Assembly: GCF_022458895.1 (NCBI RefSeq)
Contig: NZ_JAINFL010000009.1
Span: 164,222-228,221, forward strand
Length of the DNA stretch: 64,000 nt
From: Roseihalotalea indica
Lineage (GTDB): Bacteria > Bacteroidota > Bacteroidia > Cytophagales > Cyclobacteriaceae
Direction: 5' to 3'
Positions 46,331 through 56,302 of this stretch are shown piece after piece. The notes beneath the pieces were generated by a model. That model saw only the letters and a list, made by a program, of their open reading frames with translations. It had not been told where the DNA came from and made no database searches. The position numbers and the translations under genes are program-made. Within the stretch, counting starts at the first letter, position 1, and each line of letters starts with the position of its first letter.

Positions 46331-46392
46331 TGGCGGGTGCCTGGGGCGTGGGGCAAGAAGTAAATTCCCTGCACCAGGCTCCCTGCCCCAAG
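46331..46392. repeat. Intergenic inverted repeat between permeases 2 and 3
   Basis: GCCTGG (46339-46344) pairs with CCAGGC (46374-46379). GGGGCA (46350-46355) and TGCCCC (46385-46390) give a second, partly competing stem. Words are shared with the gaps at 43.8 and 48.8 kb. Confidence 0.6.
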
Positions 46393-46403
46393 CAACAAAG
46401 ACT

Positions 46404-48824
46404 ATGATAAAGAATTACCTGAAGATCGCGCTACGGAATTTCTGGAAATATAAGTTCTTTTCCCTGATCAATCTGGTGGGATTATCTATTGGGATTGCCT
46501 CATCAATTCTAGTCTTTCTGTTTATCCGGGATGAGTTTCGTACCGACCGTTTTCATCGGAATGCCGAAAATATTTACCAGGTGGTGATGCATGAGAGAAA
46601 TCTGGCTTCGGGTGAGGTCGATATTACGGAGCCTCAGCCTTATCCTCTGGGTCCGTCTTTACAGGAAGACCTGCCGGAAGTACTGAGTTTCGTTCGGTTC
46701 AGAGAAGGTGTGCATTATATTAAAACTACAGAGCAAGCCCAAAAGCAACGGATCGTATTTGCTGACTCTACGCTGTTTCAGGTCTTTAACTTCCCGCTGG
46801 AACAGGGTAACCCGAAGCTGGCTCTGAAAGATGCTTCATCAGTGGCATTGAGCCATACCAAAGCTCGGCAGCTTTTTGGCGACACCAATCCACTGGGTCA
46901 GACCATTGCCATACGCTTAGACAGCGCCTACGAAGATTTTCAGGTAACGGCCGTTTTTGAGGATATCCCTGCCTACTCGTCTATTCAGGCCGAGATGATT
47001 CTGCCTTTGCACTGGTCTATTGTGACGAAAATAATGCCTTATTTTGCCGATGGCCGTAATAGTCCTTGGGATGGAAGCGCCTTTAAAACCTTTATTCTAT
47101 TACACTCTTCTGCTACTTCCAAAGCATTATCAAATAAGCTAGCCAGTTTAAGGAACAAATATAATCCTACTGAAGCCGAGTTTTTAGCTAAACGAAAAGA
47201 AGAAGTAGGTGAAAGTCTTAACCGTGCTTACCAAATTACTCCATTAGCTGATGTTTACTTTACCTCTACGTTTCATATCAATGGACAAAGAAGTCAAAGC
47301 AAGCCGGTGTATTCCTACATTCTGGGGGCAATTGCGGTGGGAATTCTACTAATGGCTTGTTTTAATTATCTGACGTTGAGCATTGGCCGGGCCAGCCGGA
47401 GGACTCGTGAGATTGGCCTTCGGAAAGTAGTGGGTGCTCGTCGATCTCAGATTATAATTCAGTTTGGCAGCGAGGCACTGATCGTTAGTTTTTTCTCGCT
47501 GGGTATCGCCTTTTTGCTCGTGCTGCTGTTGCTACCTGTTTTCAACCGCTTATCTGGTAAGACACTGGAGGCTTCAGCACTCAGCGAACCTCTAACGCTC
47601 ATTGTTATAGTAGGTATTACACTGCTTACGGGTATAATGGCAGGATTGTATCCGGCACTGCATCTATCTTCTATTCCCACACTGGATGCTTTTCTAAAAA
47701 AGTTTACGTTAGGCAGAGTCAATTTATTTACGAGAGTGCTGGTTACTTTTCAGTTTTGTCTGCCGGTCGTCTTCCTGGTGTTTACCGCCACTATGATTCG
47801 TCAGCTACAGTACATGCGCACGCAGGATCTGGGTTTTGACCAGGAACAGGTATTAGTAATTGAAAATAATGCTGCCGATCAGAATCGGGCCTGGGAACGT
47901 TTTCAGACCTATGCACAAACCCGGAATGATGTAGTATCAGCAGCAGTAACAAGCACTTCCTTTTCTAAAGGTCAATACACCTATTATTTTTACGATGAGC
48001 AACAGCAAGGCCACCCCATTACTGTTTATCATGTTTCTTCCGAATACCTTTCCACGTTGGGACTGACGCTGAAGGCAGGACGGTGGTTCAATCCCGAATT
48101 GGCCTCTGATTCTACTGATGCCATTGTCGTAAACGAAGAATTTGCTCGTACACTGGGTTGGTCTGACCCAGTTGGGAAAGAGATTGAAGGGACACATGTC
48201 ATTGGAGTGTTGAAAGACTTTCATGTAGCATCATTGGCTGACCCCATACCGCCAGTGGCTCTTTATCTGACAAAAGAACGCCGAAGCAAAGATCACATCC
48301 TGGTAAAAGTATCATTACAAGGCCTGTCGCAGACCCTGGCAGAGTTATCTACCAGTTGGCAAAGCAATATTACGGATACTCCTTTTATCTATTCCTTTCT
48401 GGATGAAGACTTTCAGACTTTATACCAGCATGAGGAACGTTGGCGGCAGATCATGCAGTGGGTATCGGTCATCACTGTGTTAATTGCCTGCTTGGGATTG
48501 TTGGGGTTGACCGTACTGGCTGCTGCTGGAAGAGAAAAGGAGGTCAGCATCCGCAAAGTGCTGGGAGCCTCGGTCGCTTCGCTATTATTACTATTATCAC
48601 GAGATTTTCTAAAACTGATTCTGATTGCTTTGATCGTGGCTATTCCGCTGGCAAACTATGGAGTAACGGAATGGCTGGCTAATTTTGCCTACCGGATAGA
48701 AATACAATGGTGGTTGTTTGGCATACCCGCGGGTCTGATCCTGATCATTGCCTTACTTTCTATTAGCCATCAAACACTACGAGCCGCCACTAAAAATCCT
48801 GCTGACAGTTTGAGATATGAATAA
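46404..48824 (+). CDS. FtsX/MacB-like ABC permease 3 of 6
   Basis: 806 residues from ATG 46404 (MIKNYLKIALRNFW). Same eight-TM double-FtsX layout. Its N-terminal pattern differs from permeases 1-2 (FIRDEFRTDRFHRNAENIYQV). Contact loops are EIGLRKVVGARRSQI and EVSIRKVLGASVASL. The second loop has S in place of the usual G, as in permease 4. The C-terminus is ATKNPADSLRYE. The open frame extending upstream to 46320 covers the hairpin and overlaps the previous gene, and is not used. Confidence 0.9.
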   Translation: MIKNYLKIALRNFWKYKFFSLINLVGLSIGIASSILVFLFIRDEFRTDRFHRNAENIYQVVMHERNLASGEVDITEPQPYPLGPSLQEDLPEVLSFVRFREGVHYIKTTEQAQKQRIVFADSTLFQVFNFPLEQGNPKLALKDASSVALSHTKARQLFGDTNPLGQTIAIRLDSAYEDFQVTAVFEDIPAYSSIQAEMILPLHWSIVTKIMPYFADGRNSPWDGSAFKTFILLHSSATSKALSNKLASLRNKYNPTEAEFLAKRKEEVGESLNRAYQITPLADVYFTSTFHINGQRSQSKPVYSYILGAIAVGILLMACFNYLTLSIGRASRRTREIGLRKVVGARRSQIIIQFGSEALIVSFFSLGIAFLLVLLLLPVFNRLSGKTLEASALSEPLTLIVIVGITLLTGIMAGLYPALHLSSIPTLDAFLKKFTLGRVNLFTRVLVTFQFCLPVVFLVFTATMIRQLQYMRTQDLGFDQEQVLVIENNAADQNRAWERFQTYAQTRNDVVSAAVTSTSFSKGQYTYYFYDEQQQGHPITVYHVSSEYLSTLGLTLKAGRWFNPELASDSTDAIVVNEEFARTLGWSDPVGKEIEGTHVIGVLKDFHVASLADPIPPVALYLTKERRSKDHILVKVSLQGLSQTLAELSTSWQSNITDTPFIYSFLDEDFQTLYQHEERWRQIMQWVSVITVLIACLGLLGLTVLAAAGREKEVSIRKVLGASVASLLLLLSRDFLKLILIALIVAIPLANYGVTEWLANFAYRIEIQWWLFGIPAGLILIIALLSISHQTLRAATKNPADSLRYE

Positions 48825-48828
48825 TTCT

Positions 48829-48866
48829 GGCGGGGCAAGAAGTACTCCTCACTCCAGCTCCCCGCC
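48829..48866. repeat. Intergenic inverted repeat between permeases 3 and 4
   Basis: GGCGGGG (48829-48835) and CCCCGCC (48860-48866) form a perfect 7-bp stem with a 24-nt loop. It ends 15 nt before the ATG at 48882. This gap is the shortest of the run, 57 bp. Confidence 0.6.
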
Positions 48867-48881
48867 CCAAGCTTAAAAATT

Positions 48882-51269
48882 ATGATTAAGAATTACCTAC
48901 TCATTGCCCTGCGAAATTTATTGCGCAACCGTACGTATACCCTAATCAACCTGCTGGGGTTAGCCATCGGTACGGCTGCCAGCCTGATGATGCTGATGCA
49001 CATACGGCAAGAGCTTTCTTTTGAGAAAGAATTTCCGAAATATGAACGTATTGGTCGAGTATCTCTACATGAATGGGCTAAATCAGCGCTTCCTCTGGCA
49101 GAAGAGCTCAGCAACTTTTTTCCAACGATTGAAACCACGGCCCGCCTGGGACAACACCGCATTTACGACGTTGCCATGTACGAAGATAAGCACATTCCGG
49201 TCGGACCTGGCTATATGGCCGATCAGGAAATCATTGATCTGTTCGACCTTTCCTTCCTGCAAGGAGCAACCGAGAGTGCTCTCACCCGGCCTCACACCAT
49301 AGTACTTACTGAAAGCATCACTCAAAAGATATTTGGCAACGAAAACCCCATAGGTCAATCCATTCGCTTCGGTAACATAGACGCTTTGGAAGTGACGGGT
49401 GTTATAGAAGACTTACCTCTTAATACTCACCTGAACTTTGAATATCTGATCTCTATGCCTACCCAGTACACCTGGCTGAATGAGGACTCGCAAGAATCAA
49501 GAGGGTGGATGTCGGCGTATACCTATGCTCTGTTCCGGGATGAGGAAGCGATGCAGGAAGCTGGCGAGCGCATGGAAGACTTTTCGTATCAGTTCTACGA
49601 AGGTTCTGAACTCAGCCGGGAGGAGGTGGAACGGTATCAATCGTTTTACGAACTTCACCCTGTTGCATCCATTCACCTGGATGGTAATCGGGAGCAGGAA
49701 ATGGACAAAAACAGTGACGTGGTGTATGTCTATATTTTCGCCGCGCTGGCCTTGCTGATCGTGTTAATCGCCAGTGTTAATTTTATCAATCTGTTCTCAA
49801 CCCAGGTTATTAAGCGTAGCCGAGAAATTGGTGTCCGGAAAGTGATTGGAGCAAGCCGTCAGTATATTTTCTGGCAGTTTCTGAGCGAGGGGCTGGTGAT
49901 CACCGGTCTGGCTACGGGGATTGCATTGTCGTTGTGTGCGCTTTCCCTTCCTTTTTACAACACCTTATCCGAACTGGCTATTCAGCCCACCGACTTGTTC
50001 AGGCCAGATAACCTGTTGCTGCTAGCTGGCATTTTTGTGGTCATTGTGCTGCTATCCAGTGGCGCTCCTTCGTTTGCTATTTCTGGTTTTCCCGTTATGA
50101 AAGCCATCAAAGGAAGTCAGCTACCTTCTTCCTGGGTACTAAAATCCAGGAAAAAACTGGTGGTGTTTCAGTTTGCGATCTCTATGTTTATTGTCATCAG
50201 CACCATGGTAATTTATGGGCAAATGGACTACCTGCAAAACAAAGACCTGGGTTTTGAGAAAGAGCAACTCATTTCCGTGCGCTTATACGGGCCTTTGTGG
50301 GACGAAGCCGTTAATAACCGGGAAGTGTTTCGCAATGAGCTAAGCCGCATTCCGGGAGTTACCAGTATTGCCAATACCTCTGGGTTTCTGGGCAATGGCT
50401 TAAGTGTAGAAGGCTTGCAGGTGGTAGACAGCACCCGAGAGGAGGATGCTCCCAGTATGCGATGTATACGGGCCGATGAAGGACTGATTTCTACCCTTGG
50501 GCTGGAACTGATAGCAGGCAGAGAGTTCCAACCCAAAGCAGATACCTCTGTAATGTACATTCTAAACGAGAAAGCGGTGGAAGTGCTCAACCTGGAAGAT
50601 CCTATTGGAAAACAAGCGATCAATTCCTCCGGGGGTGAGGTAGGAGAAATTGTTGGGGTAGTTAAAAATTTCAATTATGCGTCACTTCATTATGAGGTAG
50701 ACCCCATGTTTATTGAGTACCGGCCCACCTGGGTAGGTACCATGCTCATTAAAATGGAAAGCGCCAACCCTATGCAAACCGTGGCAGCTATTGAAGATGA
50801 AATTGCTCAGCTACTGCCTGGCACCGAAATGCTATACAGCTTTGTGAGCCAGGAGATGCAGCAAATGTATCTGGCAGAAAATAATATGAAGAAAATGCTG
50901 GTCCTCTTTTCTGCCCTGGCCATCATTATTGCCTGTCTGGGCTTATTTGGACTAACGGCCTACTCAGTAGCGCAACGGTCCAAAGAGATCAGTATTCGCA
51001 AGATATTGGGTGCTTCTTTGCAAAGCATACTTTTACTGTTATCCAAAGATTATCTTAAGCTTGTGTTGCTGGCTTTTGTGGTGGCCATACCCATTGCTAA
51101 TTACTTTATGCGAGAATGGCTACAAGGGTTCGCCTATCACATTCCTATGTACTGGTGGATGTATCTGTTGCCCGGAGTTGCTGTACTACTAGTGGCACTA
51201 CTGGCAGTAAGCGGGCAAACGCTGAAAGCTGCCCGACAGAACCCCAGCGACAGTTTGCGAAGTGAATAA
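48882..51269 (+). CDS. FtsX/MacB-like ABC permease 4 of 6
   Basis: 795 residues beginning MIKNYLLIALRNLL. It has the same eight-TM organisation, but the region after TM1 (HIRQELSFEKEFPKYERIGRV) lacks the YDQFH-type motif of the others, and the end reads NPSDSLRSE rather than NPVDSLRYE. Contact loops are EIGVRKVIGASRQYI and EISIRKILGASLQSI, with S instead of G in the second. It is the most diverged member at these sites, yet both loops keep R-K-x2-G-A. Confidence 0.9.
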   Translation: MIKNYLLIALRNLLRNRTYTLINLLGLAIGTAASLMMLMHIRQELSFEKEFPKYERIGRVSLHEWAKSALPLAEELSNFFPTIETTARLGQHRIYDVAMYEDKHIPVGPGYMADQEIIDLFDLSFLQGATESALTRPHTIVLTESITQKIFGNENPIGQSIRFGNIDALEVTGVIEDLPLNTHLNFEYLISMPTQYTWLNEDSQESRGWMSAYTYALFRDEEAMQEAGERMEDFSYQFYEGSELSREEVERYQSFYELHPVASIHLDGNREQEMDKNSDVVYVYIFAALALLIVLIASVNFINLFSTQVIKRSREIGVRKVIGASRQYIFWQFLSEGLVITGLATGIALSLCALSLPFYNTLSELAIQPTDLFRPDNLLLLAGIFVVIVLLSSGAPSFAISGFPVMKAIKGSQLPSSWVLKSRKKLVVFQFAISMFIVISTMVIYGQMDYLQNKDLGFEKEQLISVRLYGPLWDEAVNNREVFRNELSRIPGVTSIANTSGFLGNGLSVEGLQVVDSTREEDAPSMRCIRADEGLISTLGLELIAGREFQPKADTSVMYILNEKAVEVLNLEDPIGKQAINSSGGEVGEIVGVVKNFNYASLHYEVDPMFIEYRPTWVGTMLIKMESANPMQTVAAIEDEIAQLLPGTEMLYSFVSQEMQQMYLAENNMKKMLVLFSALAIIIACLGLFGLTAYSVAQRSKEISIRKILGASLQSILLLLSKDYLKLVLLAFVVAIPIANYFMREWLQGFAYHIPMYWWMYLLPGVAVLLVALLAVSGQTLKAARQNPSDSLRSE

Positions 51270-51280
51270 AGAACGGTCAG

Positions 51281-51357
51281 CGGTACACGGTGAAAGGTAT
51301 AGGGTGATTTATCATACATCATGTCCCTTTTACCGTACACCGTTTACCTTTAACCTT
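51281..51357. repeat. Intergenic inverted repeat between permeases 4 and 5
   Basis: CGGTGAAAGG (51288-51297) pairs with CCTTTTACCG (51326-51335, one G-T pair). Both flanks repeat ACGGT and ACCGT words, so several registers are possible. The right arm runs to within 9 nt of ATG 51366. Confidence 0.6.
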
Positions 51358-51365
51358 TAAGTTTT

Positions 51366-53732
51366 ATGATAAAGAATTACCTAACCATCGCCTTTCGTAG
51401 TTTCTGGAAACATAAGTTGTTCTCAGTGATTAACCTGGTTGGTTTGTCGCTGGGGCTGGCGTGCAGTCTGCTTATTTTTCTCTGGGTGCAGGATGAGCTA
51501 GGTTATGACCAGTTTCATACCAAGAAAAATCAGTTGTTTCTGCTGCTGGCGGATTGGACTTATTCTGACGGAAGCACTGAAATTGCACCTCATACTCCCG
51601 CTAATTTATCGGCTTATCTGAAAGAAGCTGCCCCGGAGATTACGCAGGTCTCCCGGGTAGTGGCGGGGTGGTGGTCTGATGTTTCTTTAAGTTTGGGAGA
51701 AAATCGCGTCAAGCAAAGTGGGATTTACGTAGACAGCACTTTTCTCAGCATATTCACCTATCCTTTGCTGAAAGGTGATCCGGCAAAGGCCCTGGTTGAA
51801 CCCAAAAGCATTGTGATCAGCCAGGAAGCCGCTCAGGCGCTGTTTCCCTCCGGCGATGCGATGGGAAATACTGTTACCCTGAACGAGACCGGAGGAAGCC
51901 GCGACTATCAGGTAACGGGAATTCTGGCCGAGTCTCCCGGCAACAGCTCGCTGGATTTTGATTTTTTGGTTCCGTATCCCGATCTGGAAAGCCGTAACGA
52001 ATGGCTTACTAAATGGGGCAGTATATCGACCATAACCCTGGTTGAGTTACAAAGCCCGGAAACAGAAGCATCGGTAAGCGAAAAAATTGCTTCGCTGGCT
52101 ACCGAGCAAAAAGAGGATCTGAACTTTCAGGTTCGCTTATTTCCCTATCAGGATATCCATTTGCAAGCACCCTTCCGGGCTGAAGGAATATTTTATCAGG
52201 GCGATATCGCGTACGTGTATCTGTTCTCGGCAGTAGCGCTGTTGGTGTTAGTGATTGCTTGTATCAACTTTGTCAACCTATCTACGGCCCGGGCCAGTCA
52301 GCGAGCCGTGGAAGTGGGCATCCGTAAAGTAGTGGGTGCACCCCGCCGCGTTCTGGCCGGGCAGTTCATGTACGAATCCTTCCTGACGGTGGCTTTAGCT
52401 CTGGCATTGGCGGTGTTGCTGATTGAGCTATCACTGCCGCTGTTTAACCAGATGGTGGCCAAAGAACTGGCGGTTCCGTACCAGGAAGGATGGTTTGTAG
52501 GTTCCACATTAGGAGTGATGGTGCTGGCAGTGCTACTGTCCGGAAGTTATCCGGCTCTGGTACTGTCTTCTTTCAAACCGATCGCTACCCTGAAAGGCCG
52601 GGTCACCACGGCTCAGCGTAAAGGCACCTTACGGCAAAGCCTGGTGGTGGCCCAGTTCGTTTTTTCCACCATCCTGATCGTCGGGGCAATTACCATTTAT
52701 GCGCAGATCCGGTATATTCAGGAGAAAAATCTGGGACTGGATCGGTACAATGTACTCAGCTTTAGTTCTGATGTTACCCTTAACCAGCATTTTGATGCTT
52801 TCAAGCAGGATTTGCTTCAGAGCTCGGCCTTCGTATCGGTAAGTCGGGCGGCGGAAACTCCATTGGGTACCGTCAATGAAAGCAGTGACCCCTGGTGGCC
52901 AGGTAAAGCGGAAGATGATAACCGGAGCTTTTATAACGCTATGGTGGATTACGATTTTTTCGAAACCCTAGGAATCAAGGTGGTAGAAGGAAGAAGTTTT
53001 GCGTATGGGTACGACTCGGTCAATTATATACTGAACGAAGAAGCTGTCCGGCAAATGGACCTTAAGAACCCGGTAGGAACCCCGATGCACTTCTGGCAGG
53101 GAAAGGGTACGGTGATTGGTGTGGTAGAGGATTTTCATCATCGCTCGTTACGGGAAGATATTGGCCCCATCGTTTTTATGCTACAACCAGCAGAATCCGA
53201 ACAGGCTTACGCCCGTATTGCACCGGGCCATACCTCGGAGGCCGTAGCCGCTCTTTCGGAAGTCTATGCTCGCTATCACCCGAAATTCCCGGTAGATTTT
53301 CGGTTCTTAGATGAAAGCTTTGATCAGATGTACCGTGCCGAGCGCCGGATTGGTGCACTGACCAACGCCTTCACCGGATTGGCTATCATTATCTCAGCGT
53401 TGGGTTTACTAGGGATGTCAACCTTTGCCGCGCAGCGCCGCCGGAAGGAGATTGGAGTACGTAAAGTGCTGGGCGCACCAGTTAGTGGTATACTGCTGTT
53501 GCTCTCTCGAGATTATGTACGCCTGATCGCCATTGCCTTGGTCATTGCTATTCCTTTGGCTAATTACCTGTTAGGCGAGTGGTTGGATCAGTTTGCGTAC
53601 CATGTCACTTTGCAATGGTGGATGTTTGCTTTGCCCGCGGTGTTGGTACTACTCATTGCCCTAATATCGGTCAGCAGCCAAACAGTAAAAGCCGCTACTC
53701 AGAATCCGGTGGATAGTTTGAGATATGAATAA
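51366..53732 (+). CDS. FtsX/MacB-like ABC permease 5 of 6
   Basis: 788 residues, the shortest of the six. It starts MIKNYLTIAFRSFWKHKLFS. The eight-TM layout is conserved, and the first periplasmic domain opens with LWVQDELGYDQFHTKKNQLF. Contact loops are EVGIRKVVGAPRRVL and EIGVRKVLGAPVSGI, both carrying P where others have S or T. The end is TQNPVDSLRYE. It is 96 bp after permease 4. Confidence 0.9.
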   Translation: MIKNYLTIAFRSFWKHKLFSVINLVGLSLGLACSLLIFLWVQDELGYDQFHTKKNQLFLLLADWTYSDGSTEIAPHTPANLSAYLKEAAPEITQVSRVVAGWWSDVSLSLGENRVKQSGIYVDSTFLSIFTYPLLKGDPAKALVEPKSIVISQEAAQALFPSGDAMGNTVTLNETGGSRDYQVTGILAESPGNSSLDFDFLVPYPDLESRNEWLTKWGSISTITLVELQSPETEASVSEKIASLATEQKEDLNFQVRLFPYQDIHLQAPFRAEGIFYQGDIAYVYLFSAVALLVLVIACINFVNLSTARASQRAVEVGIRKVVGAPRRVLAGQFMYESFLTVALALALAVLLIELSLPLFNQMVAKELAVPYQEGWFVGSTLGVMVLAVLLSGSYPALVLSSFKPIATLKGRVTTAQRKGTLRQSLVVAQFVFSTILIVGAITIYAQIRYIQEKNLGLDRYNVLSFSSDVTLNQHFDAFKQDLLQSSAFVSVSRAAETPLGTVNESSDPWWPGKAEDDNRSFYNAMVDYDFFETLGIKVVEGRSFAYGYDSVNYILNEEAVRQMDLKNPVGTPMHFWQGKGTVIGVVEDFHHRSLREDIGPIVFMLQPAESEQAYARIAPGHTSEAVAALSEVYARYHPKFPVDFRFLDESFDQMYRAERRIGALTNAFTGLAIIISALGLLGMSTFAAQRRRKEIGVRKVLGAPVSGILLLLSRDYVRLIAIALVIAIPLANYLLGEWLDQFAYHVTLQWWMFALPAVLVLLIALISVSSQTVKAATQNPVDSLRYE

Positions 53733-53738
53733 GCTGCA

Positions 53739-53811
53739 GTGAACGGTCAAGGCCGACGCGGCGTGGGTAAACGGTTAACGGTCCGTACCCTTCACCGTAT
53801 ACCTTTTACCC
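53739..53811. repeat. Intergenic inverted repeat between permeases 5 and 6
   Basis: GGGTAAACGGT (53765-53775) pairs with ACCTTTTACCC (53801-53811) at 10 of 11 positions. It shares the ACGGT/ACCGT words of the previous gap and ends 9 nt before ATG 53821. Confidence 0.6.
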
Positions 53812-53820
53812 TTTAAATTT

Positions 53821-56217
53821 ATGATCAGGAATTATTTACGAAACGCATTTCGGTATTTTTATAAGCATCCGCTGGCTACGGGGATTAACCTGTTTGGGCT
53901 GGGAGTTGGGATTACCGTATGTTTTTTCGCATTGTTGTACGTTCGCTTCGAGCTGAGCTACGATGCTTATCACGAAAATGCGAATCAGATTTACCGGCTC
54001 GTCACCAATGTGCAGACCTCCACTGGCCTCAGCCTGGAGAGCACTTCGCCGCCTATGGGTCCGGCCATTCAGGATAATTTTCCGGAAGTAGCCGCCTCCG
54101 TCCGCTTATGTCTCGACTATCTGATCGTGCAGAATGAGGAACGGGATTATTTTCGGGAAGAAGATGTGGCTTATGCTGATTCTTCACTGTTTTCATTCTT
54201 TTCTTTTTCACTCATTCAAGGCAATCCGGCTACCGCCCTGGAACAACCGCTAAGCGTGGTACTCTCTGAGACGGCTGCCATTAATTACTTTGGGACCACG
54301 AATTGTCTGGGCAAAACATTGCTGCTGGATGAATCTACGGCCCAGGTTACCGGAGTGATGGAAGACATGCCCGATAACACTCACTTCCGGGTCGATATGC
54401 TGGTTTCTATGTCGACCTTACTGAAGGCGTGGAATCCCAGTATGAGCCGTCAGTGGAAGCGGTTTACCTTTTACACGTACCTGTTACTCCCTTCTCCATC
54501 CGAAATTGCCTCGCTGGAAAGCAAGCTTACCGACTTTGCCCGGCAGCATATCGAGCCCGATGATGCCAAATACACCCTGCATCTTGAGCCATTAACGAGT
54601 GTATATCTACACGGTGATCCGCGGGGTAGCCGCTACGGAAGTGCAGTTACGGGAGATATTCAGAATGTGTATATCTTCTCACTGATCGCGGCCTTTGTGC
54701 TGTTTATTGCCTGTTTCAACTTTGTAAATCTTACCACTGCGCTGTCATTGCAACGAGCCAAGGAGATTGGAGTAAGGAAAGCGCTGGGGGCCACCCGGAA
54801 GCAACTGCTGTTTCAGTTTCTGCTGGATGCCGTTCTGCTCAGTGCTCTGGCGTTAGCCGTTGCGCTAATCCTCTGTATGCTGCTAGTACCTATTTTTCAT
54901 GCGCTCACTGATAAGTTGATTGTTACCGGATTAACGGCTTTGGGCGCAGAAATCAGTTGGCTGGTGGGGGGCACGTTCCTGGTGGGACTGCTTTCCGGCA
55001 TCTACCCGGCAGTATTCCTGTCCGGTTTCTCATCCATTCATCGGGTTAAGGAAAACCTGGCATCCGGTACCAAAGGCATTCTGCTACGCAAATCCCTGAT
55101 CGTGGCCCAGTTTGCCATTTCCATCTTGCTCATCAGTGCCACGGTAGTGGTGTACCAGCAACTGGACTATATGCAAAACCATCAGTTGGGCTTCAGTAAG
55201 GAACACAAACTGGTGGTCGACTTTCACTTTGATGGTAAGGTTCACAGCCATCAGGATGCGATCAAACAGCAACTCTCCGCTATTCCCGGAGTAGAGAAAG
55301 TCACGTTCTCTTCCAGCGTACCCGGGCGCGCCAATCGCAAATATCTCACCACGCTGGAAGATGCTAACCAGCAGCCGCAGGAGCTACTGCCGGATGTGTA
55401 TTTTGTGGACTATGATTTTCTGGATCAGTATGAGATTCAACTGGTAGCGGGCCGAAGCTTTTCCCGTGATTTTACGGCAGATTCTACCGAGGCCATGCTC
55501 CTCAACGAAGCAGCAGTACGTAGTCTGGGCTACGCTAATCCGGAAGCAGCGATTGGCAAGCGTTTCACTCAGCAGGGTACGCAAGGTTATATCATCGGAG
55601 TGGTTCAGGACTTTCACTATCATTCCTTTAAGCAAGAGGTCCGGCCACTGACTTTGCGCATCACACCGGGGTACAATCTGTATACCTTTATGACCGTAGA
55701 CATTACTCCCGCCGATCTTTCCACTACCCTAGGCGAACTGGAGGATGTGTGGGAAAGCTCATTATCTAACAAGCCCTTCAACTACTTTTTTGCCGACGAA
55801 GCCTACCACGCGCAGTATGTTGCGGAAGAGCGCTTCGGAAAACTATTTACCTGCCTGGCCCTGCTGGCTATTCTGATTTCCTGCCTGGGATTGCTGGGAT
55901 TAGCCACTTTCAGTACTAAACTGCGAGTGCGGGAAATTGGGATTCGCAAGGTGTTGGGAGCATCAGTAGGGAGTATCCTGCGCCTGCTTTCTCAGGAATA
56001 TATCCGGCTCATTTTGCTGGCATTGCTCATTGCTGTGCCAGTCACCAATTACTTCATTACCGAATGGCTACAGAGTTTTGCCTACCGGCTGGAGATGCAG
56101 TGGTGGTGGTTTCTGGTACCGGGCTTGGGCGTGCTACTCATTGCTTTGCTCTCCATAAGCGGACAAACTCTAAGTGCGGCTCGTAGAAATCCGGTAGATA
56201 GTTTGCGAAATGAGTAA
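53821..56217 (+). CDS. FtsX/MacB-like ABC permease 6 of 6
   Basis: 798 residues, beginning MIRNYLRNAFRYFYKHPLAT. It keeps the eight-TM double-half layout, with a first periplasmic domain opening YVRFELSYDAYHENANQIYRL. Contact loops are EIGVRKALGATRKQL and EIGIRKVLGASVGSI. The C-terminus is RRNPVDSLRNE. It closes the run and is followed, 85 bp later, by the D-lactate dehydrogenase gene. Confidence 0.9.
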   Translation: MIRNYLRNAFRYFYKHPLATGINLFGLGVGITVCFFALLYVRFELSYDAYHENANQIYRLVTNVQTSTGLSLESTSPPMGPAIQDNFPEVAASVRLCLDYLIVQNEERDYFREEDVAYADSSLFSFFSFSLIQGNPATALEQPLSVVLSETAAINYFGTTNCLGKTLLLDESTAQVTGVMEDMPDNTHFRVDMLVSMSTLLKAWNPSMSRQWKRFTFYTYLLLPSPSEIASLESKLTDFARQHIEPDDAKYTLHLEPLTSVYLHGDPRGSRYGSAVTGDIQNVYIFSLIAAFVLFIACFNFVNLTTALSLQRAKEIGVRKALGATRKQLLFQFLLDAVLLSALALAVALILCMLLVPIFHALTDKLIVTGLTALGAEISWLVGGTFLVGLLSGIYPAVFLSGFSSIHRVKENLASGTKGILLRKSLIVAQFAISILLISATVVVYQQLDYMQNHQLGFSKEHKLVVDFHFDGKVHSHQDAIKQQLSAIPGVEKVTFSSSVPGRANRKYLTTLEDANQQPQELLPDVYFVDYDFLDQYEIQLVAGRSFSRDFTADSTEAMLLNEAAVRSLGYANPEAAIGKRFTQQGTQGYIIGVVQDFHYHSFKQEVRPLTLRITPGYNLYTFMTVDITPADLSTTLGELEDVWESSLSNKPFNYFFADEAYHAQYVAEERFGKLFTCLALLAILISCLGLLGLATFSTKLRVREIGIRKVLGASVGSILRLLSQEYIRLILLALLIAVPVTNYFITEWLQSFAYRLEMQWWWFLVPGLGVLLIALLSISGQTLSAARRNPVDSLRNE

Positions 56218-56220
56218 TTT

Positions 56221-56293
56221 AGAGGTTGAAAAACGGGTAAAGAAGATATAAACGTGTAAATAGCAGCCCGTACAATTTTTAACTATTCAACCT
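56221..56293. repeat. Inverted repeat between permease 6 and ldhA
   Basis: AGGTTGAA (56223-56230) and TTCAACCT (56286-56293) form a perfect 8-bp stem. ACGGG (56233-56237) and CCCGT (56267-56271) add an inner pair. The right arm ends 9 nt before ATG 56303. Confidence 0.65.
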
Positions 56294-56302
56294 TAGGGGT
56301 TT

